Below the pieces are notes generated by a model. That model had not been told where the DNA came from, did not search any database, and saw only the letters and a list, made by a program, of their open reading frames with translations. 11,478 nt of DNA from Lachnospiraceae bacterium (lineage in GTDB: Bacteria > Bacillota > Clostridia > Lachnospirales > Lachnospiraceae), in contig DMCJ01000075.1 of NCBI GenBank assembly GCA_003446735.1, positions 6,737 through 18,214 of the forward strand. Reading direction: 5' to 3'. A program made the translations under genes and the position numbers. This document shows positions 1 through 6,045 of this stretch, one piece after another (the first letter of the stretch is position 1; each line of letters opens with the position of its first letter).

Positions 1-129
1 GTTGAGGAATTCATGCGTCTTCAGAACAGGTTCAAGCATTGCTTTAAGAGCGGGAATGAATGGACCATAGAGGCCGCTCAGGAATATGTTGATAAGAAAT
101 GGGAAGAACTATTAAATAAATGTAATTAA
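1..129 (+). CDS. C-terminal end of a PorB-like 2-oxoacid:ferredoxin oxidoreductase beta subunit (5' partial)
   Basis: An open frame enters from the left edge and ends at TAA 127-129, giving the last 42 residues of a protein. The tail has the pattern VEEFMRLQNRFKH, then EWTIEAAQEYVDKKWEELL. This resembles the C-terminus of thiamine-diphosphate-binding beta subunits of pyruvate and related 2-oxoacid:ferredoxin oxidoreductases, which typically end with a 'V-E-x-Y/F-x-x-x-Q-x-R-F-x-H' segment followed by an 'IQxxVDxxWExL' helix. Those enzymes decarboxylate a 2-oxoacid to an acyl-CoA and reduce ferredoxin in the cytoplasm. The catalytic part lies outside the window, so the substrate (pyruvate, branched-chain or aryl 2-oxoacid) cannot be told. 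The next gene starts 18 bp downstream on the same strand, so co-transcription is likely. The family call rests on a short tail and is moderate. Confidence 0.5.
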   Translation, partial: VEEFMRLQNRFKHCFKSGNEWTIEAAQEYVDKKWEELLNKCN

Positions 130-147
130 TCAAAGGGGGAGAAGACC

Positions 148-1053
148 ATGGAAGATAAACTTTTTACAAACTCGCACATTTTATCCTGGCTTCAGTATTT
201 TTCGGACAATTCGGATATCGATCTTGAGCATGTAAAGATACTCGATATCACAAGGAAGAATAAGAACCTTATCCCGACGGTAGAGGCGCACAGATGCGTG
301 CTCGTATTTACCGAGGCGGGGAACAAGGATATCTTTTACAAGATGTGGACCGTAGGTCTTGGTGACTGCGAAGTCATTTACAACGAAGGATCGGAGCCTT
401 CGGGTGAGATCAAAAGAGATAAGGTCTGCGATATGATAGACAGGGGCATAAATGCATCGGCCGGAATGATCGTGCTTAATCCCAATGCGAGAAGTACCGT
501 TAAGTTCGGAATGGATAATAAAAAGTTTTATTCCGGATCCGTAAAGTATGTAGGAAGTGAGATCAGAAGCGTACTTTTATCCAAGATGCAGATCGACGAA
601 TCCAAGAACCTCTGCGTTATCTCCGGCGAGTCGATCGCGGTCGAAGCTGCGATGATGTGCGGAGAAGGTACCGTGATCGCTGTTGAATATAAAGAGAGCG
701 ACCGCGTTACGATGGAGGAGAATGTCAATCAGTTCGGACTCCAGAATATCGAGATAGTCGATCATGTCGGAGAAGATACTTTTAAGGGCCTTCCGATACC
801 CGATACGACGATGCTCGTGGCATCCGCTTCACTTGAGCAGGAACTCGAATTTTTAACAAAGCTAAATCCCGCGATGGAATTTGTCATCTACACTCTTGAT
901 TTCAGAGTTGGTGCATCCATTACTGATATCTTAAAGAAGTACGGCATAAATGATGTTACGGTCATTCAGATCGCCGTAAGCAAATTAACGAGCAAGAATG
1001 TATTTGAGAACCAGCCTGCGCCCTGGATCATCTCGGCTAAGGCGGGAGAGTAA
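148..1053 (+). CDS. Divergent CbiE/CbiT (CobL-like) fusion protein with degenerate SAM site
   Basis: This 301-residue cytoplasmic protein starts at ATG 148 behind a good ribosome binding site (AAAGGGGGAG, 133-142). Residues about 48-113 resemble the C-terminal half of CbiE: 'VLVFTEAGNK' matches its 'VLTDAxN' strand, and 'GLGDCEVIYNE' matches 'GLGDaxvxVGE'. Residues about 135-251 follow CbiT: 'EIRSVLLSKMQI', 'SIAVEAAM', then 'IAVEYKESDRVTMEENVNQF'. The end, 'QPAPWIISAKAG', matches the 'NPVxIISG' tail of CobL/CbiT. Family members methylate and decarboxylate precorrin-6Y or its cobalt form in cobalamin synthesis. Two things are odd. The protein is about 100 residues shorter than full CobL and lacks the N-terminal half of CbiE. 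The CbiT loop normally reading GAGTG is VISGE at about 157-161, so SAM binding is doubtful. The acidic E180 at the end of strand 2 remains. No other cobalamin gene is visible. A non-methylating or altered-ligand role is inference. Confidence 0.6.
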   Translation: MEDKLFTNSHILSWLQYFSDNSDIDLEHVKILDITRKNKNLIPTVEAHRCVLVFTEAGNKDIFYKMWTVGLGDCEVIYNEGSEPSGEIKRDKVCDMIDRGINASAGMIVLNPNARSTVKFGMDNKKFYSGSVKYVGSEIRSVLLSKMQIDESKNLCVISGESIAVEAAMMCGEGTVIAVEYKESDRVTMEENVNQFGLQNIEIVDHVGEDTFKGLPIPDTTMLVASASLEQELEFLTKLNPAMEFVIYTLDFRVGASITDILKKYGINDVTVIQIAVSKLTSKNVFENQPAPWIISAKAGE

Positions 1054-1076
1054 GGCTTCAGATCCCGATATCTTAT

Positions 1077-1775
1077 ATGAGTTTTATAGAATTTGACAAT
1101 GTGGAAAAAGAATACAGAGGCGAAGTAAACGTCCTTGCGGTTCACGACTGCTCTTTTGAGATAGAAAAGGGAGAGTTTACCGCGATCCTGGGACAGAGCG
1201 GCGCCGGAAAGACCACGATCTTAAATATCTTAGGCGGCATGGATTCCCCTACCGGCGGAAGGATATATGTGGACGGAAGATCCGTGGATTCGATGAGCAA
1301 AAAAGACCTTGTCGAATACAGAAGGAACGACATCGGTTTTGTATTCCAGTTTTATAATCTCGTTGCAAACCTGACCGCGCTTGAAAATGTCGAGCTCGCC
1401 TGTCAGCTATGCAGGGATGCTTTCGATCCCGAGGAGATCATGAGCGAGGTCGGTCTTTCGGAAAGACTCAAGAATTTCCCGGCCCAGCTTTCGGGAGGCG
1501 AGCAGCAGAGGGTTGCGATAGCGCGTGCGATCGCCAAGAACCCGAAGATATTGCTTTGCGATGAACCCACCGGTGCGCTTGATTCGGAGACCGGTAAAAA
1601 GATAATCTCATTACTTATCGATACATGCCATAACAGGGGCGTGACCACGATCATCGTTACCCACAATTCCGATATCGCGAAGGTCTGCGACAAGGTCATA
1701 ACCATAAGGAACGGCACCGTGGCAAAGGTGGTCACAAACGAACATCCTTTAAGCCCTGATGACATTGACTGGTAG
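1077..1775 (+). CDS. ABC transporter ATP-binding protein, LolD/MacB type
   Basis: The 232-residue nucleotide-binding subunit has all ABC motifs: Walker A GQSGAGKT (39-46), Q-loop Q91 in FVFQFYNL, signature LSGGEQQR (138-145), Walker B ILLCDE (158-163), D-loop ALDS (167-170) and H-loop H196. The 'FQFYNLVANLTALENVELA' stretch and the C-terminal 'LSPDDIDW' are typical of the LolD/MacB/FtsE-like subfamily. These ATPases drive FtsX-type permeases for lipoprotein handling, peptide export or mechanotransmission at the membrane. No FtsX-like permease lies next to it in this window; a lipoprotein gene follows 23 bp later. The partner must be encoded elsewhere or the pairing is unusual. The only ATG in frame after the upstream stop is 1077. 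It has no clear Shine-Dalgarno at normal distance, and the previous gene ends 23 bp before, so translational coupling is likely. Subfamily is secure; cargo is unknown. Confidence 0.9.
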   Translation: MSFIEFDNVEKEYRGEVNVLAVHDCSFEIEKGEFTAILGQSGAGKTTILNILGGMDSPTGGRIYVDGRSVDSMSKKDLVEYRRNDIGFVFQFYNLVANLTALENVELACQLCRDAFDPEEIMSEVGLSERLKNFPAQLSGGEQQRVAIARAIAKNPKILLCDEPTGALDSETGKKIISLLIDTCHNRGVTTIIVTHNSDIAKVCDKVITIRNGTVAKVVTNEHPLSPDDIDW

Positions 1776-1798
1776 ACATACATAAGGAGGTATGGAAT

Positions 1799-3115
1799 AT
1801 GAAGAAACGTTTTATTAAAAAGTTTTGTTTTATTCTTACCATGATGATGCTCTTATTTACGCTTGCTTCATGCGGGGCAAAGAAATATGAGAGCTATGAA
1901 TTTGAAGATAACGGAAAAGAAGATATAGGATTTGATCCCTTAGATGATCTTGGTGACGGAGAGCCCATAGACGAAGAACTCGGCGAGGGAGAACTCGACG
2001 GAGAAGAGACTTCGATCGATCCGGCAACGCCGACAGAGCTTTCGGCGCTTTCCGAGGATTATTATAAATATGTATTTACTCCGGTTACCGCTTCCGAGCA
2101 GGGAGGCACTCCGGTATTCGATCTTTTACTTCCCTTAGGATGGGACGGAGGTGTCTCCATCGATCAGCCGAAGGATGCGGTCTATCCTTATGTAGGTCAG
2201 ATAGTGATCTCAAGTCCCAACGGTGATGCGAAGATTTTTATAGAGACCGCAAGACATTATCTGCAAAGTTATATTGAGACGGGTGTAAACGGCGGCGTAT
2301 TGCCCGGCCAGATGTTTTCGGAATCTTCCCAGGACTGGCAGACCGACGAGACAACCTACACTACCTATCTTGATTACAGACAGGCTCCGACTTATGCGGA
2401 ATTCTATGTTGAGACCTATCTTGGAGGAACAGCTACATCGAGTTATTTTGATGAGCAGGCGACAGATGAGCTTCAGGTCATATCCGATAAATATTACAGC
2501 GACTCCGTTACCCAGTTCAGTCAGGAATTACTCCCTTATATGGGCGTGACGCAGTTTAGGGAAGACTGGCATGAGGCTACGGTCGGAGGAGCCAGATACA
2601 CAAGTTCCAACGGTGTCGGAGAAGTTACCGCCATTGTGATGGGCCAACAGGCCACCTATACATTACCCGCGGCTACACAGTATGTGACGGATACCAATAT
2701 GGTATATACGACATGGCTGATCCCGATGGTAGCGGGCTTCCAGGCATCAAATGATGAAGCGTTCAATGAATGGTATGATACATATAAAACCGTAGTCCAT
2801 AACATCACCTTAAGACCTGAATTTACTCAGGCGGTAAGCCAGCGCAGTCAGCAGATAGAGGAAATGGTAATGAAGACCTTAGGTGAGATCGCGCGCCACC
2901 GTACGATAACGGATACCGAGAGCGGCGTTACGGTCGATACGATGGAGATGTGGGATGATGTTATAAAAGAGCAGAATGACTACATGACCGAAGAGGGCAC
3001 GAGGATAAAAGTGCCGACCGTATATGATACCGTATACGAAAATGACGGCTCGATCTACATGGGTCCGGAGGCTTATGCGCCCGAAGGATGGACTAAGCTC
3101 GAAACGACTTATTAG
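1799..3115 (+). CDS. Putative lipoprotein of unknown function with acidic N-terminal stalk
   Basis: I do not recognise this 438-residue protein as a named family. The start is supported by AAGGAGG at 1784-1790. Residues 1-24 are a lipoprotein signal: basic MKKRFIKK, a hydrophobic core, then the lipobox LASC with Cys25 as predicted lipidation site. The mature protein should sit on the outer face of the cytoplasmic membrane. Residues about 32-75 form an Asp/Glu/Gly-rich stretch with few hydrophobics, probably a flexible stalk. The rest (about 76-438) is a Tyr/Thr/Trp-rich extracellular region, with no cysteine after Cys25 and no membrane segment. It includes 'LLLPLGWDGG' near 110-120 and a helical segment near 340-365. 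The C-terminal pattern (Met-x-x-Trp-Asp-Asp, 'VPTVYDTVYENDG', 'GWTKL') faintly recalls the ends of other Firmicute surface lipoproteins. It follows the ABC ATPase gene by 23 bp, so it may be a transporter-associated or envelope-stress lipoprotein. That link is inference. Confidence 0.75.
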   Translation: MKKRFIKKFCFILTMMMLLFTLASCGAKKYESYEFEDNGKEDIGFDPLDDLGDGEPIDEELGEGELDGEETSIDPATPTELSALSEDYYKYVFTPVTASEQGGTPVFDLLLPLGWDGGVSIDQPKDAVYPYVGQIVISSPNGDAKIFIETARHYLQSYIETGVNGGVLPGQMFSESSQDWQTDETTYTTYLDYRQAPTYAEFYVETYLGGTATSSYFDEQATDELQVISDKYYSDSVTQFSQELLPYMGVTQFREDWHEATVGGARYTSSNGVGEVTAIVMGQQATYTLPAATQYVTDTNMVYTTWLIPMVAGFQASNDEAFNEWYDTYKTVVHNITLRPEFTQAVSQRSQQIEEMVMKTLGEIARHRTITDTESGVTVDTMEMWDDVIKEQNDYMTEEGTRIKVPTVYDTVYENDGSIYMGPEAYAPEGWTKLETTY

Positions 3116-3206
3116 AACGAAAATACCTTATGCTCTATAGGGCGCGGGGTCGTACCACAAGATGTTGACACTATCTCATTAGGGGAGAGTTTAGGAGGAA
3201 GCAGAT

Positions 3207-3992
3207 ATGAAACAGATAAAGGCAAATCTGGCAGCGGTAGTGCTGCTCATATGTGAGATCATTTTCGGTATAATGCTCATATCAAATCCGATCGGTCTTA
3301 CGACAATAATCTTAAGAGCGGTTGGCTTCGGAATGATCGCGGGCGGCATTGTCTGGATAATAAGATATTTCAGGACAGAGAAAAGTGCGGCGGCTGTTTC
3401 GGGCATGCTCTTTGAAGGTGTCATAGCTCTCCTTGCAGGTGCTTTCCTCTTCTTTAAGACCGGATGGATAATCGCAGCCTTATCGGCAGTTATAGTCATC
3501 TATGGTATCATCATCCTTCTTATCGGTATACTTAAGCTTCAGTGGACGATAGATCTTCTGAGATTTAAAAGAGAAAGATGGTTTATTTCGGGACTGAGTT
3601 CCTTAGTTGCGATAGTATTTGGAGTTATCATAATCTTAAATCCTTTTAACACCCAGGAAACCATCTGGAGGATCGCCGGCATCGCGCTCGTGATCCAGGC
3701 GGTAATAGATCTTGTTGCACTCTTTGCTTGTCCCAGAGTGATCCCCAAAGAGGAAAAGGACGCTGTGATAGACGGAAAGGCAAGAGAGGCAGGAGAAAAG
3801 GTAAGTGATATTACGGCTCTTACCACCGATCTTATCGGAAAGATCTGCAACGATACGGATAATGCATTAAGCGTTGAAGAGATCGCATCCGAAAGAGGGA
3901 TAGAAAGCGATATAGTTCAGAAAGTAGTCCGAATGTATGTCAATCACCCCGGAGTGACTCCGGAGGAGATAATGGATAAGCTCGGGCTTTAA
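3207..3992 (+). CDS. DUF308/HdeD-family membrane protein with soluble C-terminal tail
   Basis: The 261-residue protein has six predicted transmembrane helices at about 8-28, 32-54, 68-84, 87-110, 126-145 and 152-174. They are arranged as three helical hairpins with repeated 'GIMLISNPIG', 'AGAFLFFKTGW' and 'FGVIIILNPF' segments, the short repeat that defines DUF308/HdeD proteins. In enterobacteria HdeD is linked to acid resistance at high cell density; the molecular function is unknown. Unlike many family members, this one has about 85 hydrophilic residues after the last helix. Residues about 218-261 ('LSVEEIASERGI', then 'VVRMYVNHPGVTPEEIMDKLG') look like a small helix-turn-helix or winged-helix-like unit, probably cytoplasmic. 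The start is supported by TTAGGAGG just upstream (3191-3198). The 91-bp gap before it is the widest in the block. It holds a weak 6-bp hairpin (3126-3142) without a T-tract and no convincing promoter, so read-through from the lipoprotein gene is possible. Confidence 0.8.
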   Translation: MKQIKANLAAVVLLICEIIFGIMLISNPIGLTTIILRAVGFGMIAGGIVWIIRYFRTEKSAAAVSGMLFEGVIALLAGAFLFFKTGWIIAALSAVIVIYGIIILLIGILKLQWTIDLLRFKRERWFISGLSSLVAIVFGVIIILNPFNTQETIWRIAGIALVIQAVIDLVALFACPRVIPKEEKDAVIDGKAREAGEKVSDITALTTDLIGKICNDTDNALSVEEIASERGIESDIVQKVVRMYVNHPGVTPEEIMDKLGL

Positions 3993-4007
3993 GGAGAATC
4001 ATATCAG

Positions 4008-5096
4008 ATGGCAGCTGAAGGAAAAAAACATTCCGATACGGTCATACTGATACCGGCCCTCGATCCCGAGGAGGGTCTTATATCCTATACAGAAGAGCTT
4101 TATTCAAACGGCTTTTCAAACATAGTCGTAATAGACGACGGTTCCAAAGAGGAATACAAAGATCGATTTAAAAGGCTCTCCGATAAAGAGTATATTCATG
4201 TTCTTACTCATGATGTGAATAAAGGAAAAGGCGCCGCGATAAAGACGGCGTGCAGATATATAAAGGATGAGATGACAGCTGCCAAGTATGTGATCACTGC
4301 AGACAGCGACGGACAGCACAGTGTCGAAGACTGCACCCGCATAGCCGATGCGCTCATTTCATCAGATAAGGAACATGTCCTTATCTTAGGCAGCAGGAAT
4401 TTCTATTCTGAGACCGATGTCATACCTGTTAAATCCAAACTCGGAAACAGGATCACCAGCATAGTCTTCAGACTTACTCACGGGATTTATCTTCCCGATA
4501 CCCAGACAGGATTAAGAGCGTTCAGAACCGAAGATATCGATGAGATGTGCGATATCCCGGGCGACCGCTATGAATATGAGATGAGGGTACTTATCGAATG
4601 GGCGCATGCAAAGCACCCCATAGACAATATTCCGATAAAGATCATATATGAAAACAATAATGAGGGATCGCATTTTAATCCGTTTAAGGATAGCTTCAAG
4701 ATCTACCGTGTGATACTTGAAACCTTCTTTAAATATTTGGGTTCTTCCGTTGCATGTTTCTTCGTCGATAATATATGCTTTAATCTTATAAGCTACCTCC
4801 TTCTTCCTGCATTGGGAGTTACGAGCGTGGCAGTCATCGACTGGATAAGCGGCTTTGTCGCAAGGATAATAAGCGCCTCGGTAAACTATACCTTAAACCG
4901 CAATGTGGTCTTTAAGTCAAAAAAAAGCGGAGCGTTACTCCGCTATGTTATCTTATGTATCGCGATAATCTGCGCTTCAAATCTCGCAGTCACGCTTCTT
5001 GAAATGGCAGGGCTTCCGAGATGGCTCATGAAGCCCGTTGTCGATATGCTTCTCTATTTCGTTTCCTTTAAAGTCCAGGATATCTGGGTCTTTTAA
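4008..5096 (+). CDS. Glycosyltransferase family 2 (DPM1-like) fused to GtrA-like membrane domain
   Basis: This 362-residue protein has two domains. Residues about 10-235 are a GT-A fold glycosyltransferase of family 2 resembling polyprenyl-phosphate mannosyl/glucosyltransferases. Visible motifs are VVIDDGS (40-46), NKGKGAAIKTA (71-81), the metal-binding DSDGQH (99-104), LGSRNF (127-132) and DTQTGLRAF (164-172). Residues about 242-362 form a GtrA domain with four membrane helices (roughly 244-266, 275-298, 311-334, 337-357), 'VNYTLNRNVVF' (292-302) and the closing 'FVSFKVQDIWVF'. Family knowledge suggests it makes a polyprenyl-linked sugar on the cytoplasmic face and may help flip it, for envelope glycan or teichoic acid decoration. 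The sugar cannot be read from the sequence. AAGGAG at 3991-3996 overlaps the previous stop and serves the ATG at 4008. Its stop codon overlaps that of the convergent panE gene. A minus-strand terminator is embedded in codons about 304-313. Confidence 0.9.
   Translation: MAAEGKKHSDTVILIPALDPEEGLISYTEELYSNGFSNIVVIDDGSKEEYKDRFKRLSDKEYIHVLTHDVNKGKGAAIKTACRYIKDEMTAAKYVITADSDGQHSVEDCTRIADALISSDKEHVLILGSRNFYSETDVIPVKSKLGNRITSIVFRLTHGIYLPDTQTGLRAFRTEDIDEMCDIPGDRYEYEMRVLIEWAHAKHPIDNIPIKIIYENNNEGSHFNPFKDSFKIYRVILETFFKYLGSSVACFFVDNICFNLISYLLLPALGVTSVAVIDWISGFVARIISASVNYTLNRNVVFKSKKSGALLRYVILCIAIICASNLAVTLLEMAGLPRWLMKPVVDMLLYFVSFKVQDIWVF
4919..4944 (-). terminator. Rho-independent terminator of the leftward ade-panE transcript, inside the GT2-GtrA gene
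   Basis: Read on the minus strand, a perfect 7-bp stem AGCGGAG/CTCCGCT (plus-strand arms 4938-4944 and 4926-4932) with a 5-nt loop TAACG is followed directly by eight T (plus-strand A run 4919-4926). This is a textbook intrinsic terminator in the minus direction only. It lies about 150 nt beyond the panE stop codon and within the coding sequence of the opposite gene, so the panE mRNA 3' end should be antisense to the end of the glycosyltransferase mRNA. Confidence 0.75.
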
Positions 5097-6022
5097 AGGT
5101 ATTCTTTTTCGATCTCATATACCCTTTTATAGAGATAGTCGTTGGCAGGTACGTTTATGCCGTGCTTTGCGGCAAGCTTCCTTACCGTGCCGGCGAAGGC
5201 CTCTACTTCGGACGGCTTTTTGTTTATCCTATCCTGTGCCATCGAGGGCGTGTTGTCGGGCGCGAGCGTAGCCATAAGATCGATGTATGAATTTATATCG
5301 TCTTCGGATAAATGTATGCCTTCTTTTTCGGCAACTAAGATGACTTCCCTCATCGCTCCGACAAAGATGGCTTTTTCTATCGAATCATCTTCAATGACGC
5401 TTCCGTATCCGGCACCAAATACCATGCATGTCTGATTGATACCTACATTTAACATGAACTTGGCCCACATGCGATACATGATATCGTCTTCCAAAACATA
5501 GGGCATTTCTATCTTTTCAAAAAAAGAAGCTACGCCGCGCAAGTTTCCTTTTTGTATATCGGATGCATCAGCGGGGACTCCGATATGGATGTGTCCCATT
5601 TTGGTGTATTTAAGCTCTCCGGCGATATTCATCGAATCCATTCCCTGACCTATGGTGTAGATAAGATGATCTTTGCCGAAGTTATCCGCAAGTATCTCTT
5701 CGCTTGAGATCCCGTTCATGACGGACATGATGATCGTATCTTCTTTGATGAGCGGACGGATGATTTTAAGCGCTTCATCCAATGAAGGATATTTGACCGA
5801 AACGACGACAAGGTCAACGGGTATAAGATCCCCTTCGGATCTTTTTGAAAACATATAGGGCTCGCCGTTTAATATGTTTTCCTTATCGTTATATTTTTCG
5901 AAGCGTGCCTTATCCATCGCAAAAAAGAAATTTTCTTTTCCGACATGATCCTGGATAACGCGTCCGTACATCATGCCGAGTGCACCCATTCCGACGATGG
6001 CAGAAGTTTTAATTTCTTTCAT
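5093..6022 (-). CDS. panE: 2-dehydropantoate 2-reductase (ketopantoate reductase, ApbA/PanE family)
   Basis: The 309-residue cytoplasmic protein matches the ketopantoate reductase family, which reduces 2-dehydropantoate to pantoate with NADPH in pantothenate and CoA synthesis. The N-terminal Rossmann domain has GMGALG (11-16), K77 in VVVSVKYPS and N103 in VMNG. The C-terminal helical domain has 'MWAKFMLNVGIN' with the likely catalytic K188 plus N192 and N196, and 'PSMAQDRINKKPSEVEAFAG' with S260 and E272. These correspond to the residues known from the E. coli enzyme, so it should be active. Some paralogues act on other 2-oxoacids, so the exact substrate is not certain. AAAGGA (plus-strand 6032-6037) serves the ATG at 6022. 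The gene lies 23 bp after ade on the same strand and is probably co-transcribed from the ade promoter. No panB or panC is in the window. Its stop overlaps the stop of the convergent glycosyltransferase gene. Confidence 0.85.
   Translation of the reverse strand: MKEIKTSAIVGMGALGMMYGRVIQDHVGKENFFFAMDKARFEKYNDKENILNGEPYMFSKRSEGDLIPVDLVVVSVKYPSLDEALKIIRPLIKEDTIIMSVMNGISSEEILADNFGKDHLIYTIGQGMDSMNIAGELKYTKMGHIHIGVPADASDIQKGNLRGVASFFEKIEMPYVLEDDIMYRMWAKFMLNVGINQTCMVFGAGYGSVIEDDSIEKAIFVGAMREVILVAEKEGIHLSEDDINSYIDLMATLAPDNTPSMAQDRINKKPSEVEAFAGTVRKLAAKHGINVPANDYLYKRVYEIEKEYL
5189..5225 (+). terminator. Probable Rho-independent terminator of the rightward operon, inside panE
   Basis: On the plus strand GCCG (5189-5192) and CGAAG (5194-5198) pair with CTTCG (5206-5210) and CGGC (5213-5216). 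A one-by-two-base internal loop and a 7-nt terminal loop complete the hairpin. It is followed by TTTTTGTTT (5217-5225). The hairpin begins about 92 nt after the stop of the glycosyltransferase-GtrA gene and is the first plausible plus-strand terminator after it. It sits within the panE coding sequence. The imperfect stem makes it less certain than the minus-strand one at 4919-4944. Confidence 0.5.
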
Positions 6023-6045
6023 TTAAGATATTCCTTTCATTCGGA

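Noticed and set aside
1403..1783. 126-codon minus-strand open frame opposite the ABC ATPase gene.
   Set aside because: It lies wholly opposite a well-supported gene with all ABC motifs, has no ribosome binding site or recognisable domain, and is a shadow frame.
3126..3142. Small hairpin CCTTAT/ATAGGG after the lipoprotein gene, as a terminator.
   Set aside because: The stem is only 6 bp with a G-U pair and has no following T-tract.
3165..3170. Perfect TTGACA upstream of the DUF308 gene, as a possible promoter -35.
   Set aside because: A 17-bp spacer leads to AGTTTA, a poor -10, and the start site would fall on or beyond the ribosome binding site. No convincing promoter results.
4918..4944. 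Slippery A-AAA-AAA followed by a hairpin in the GT2-GtrA gene, as a programmed -1 frameshift site.
   Set aside because: The hairpin begins immediately after the slippery run instead of 5-9 nt later. The shifted frame stops after about 25 codons and would lose the last GtrA helices. The element is fully explained as a minus-strand terminator.
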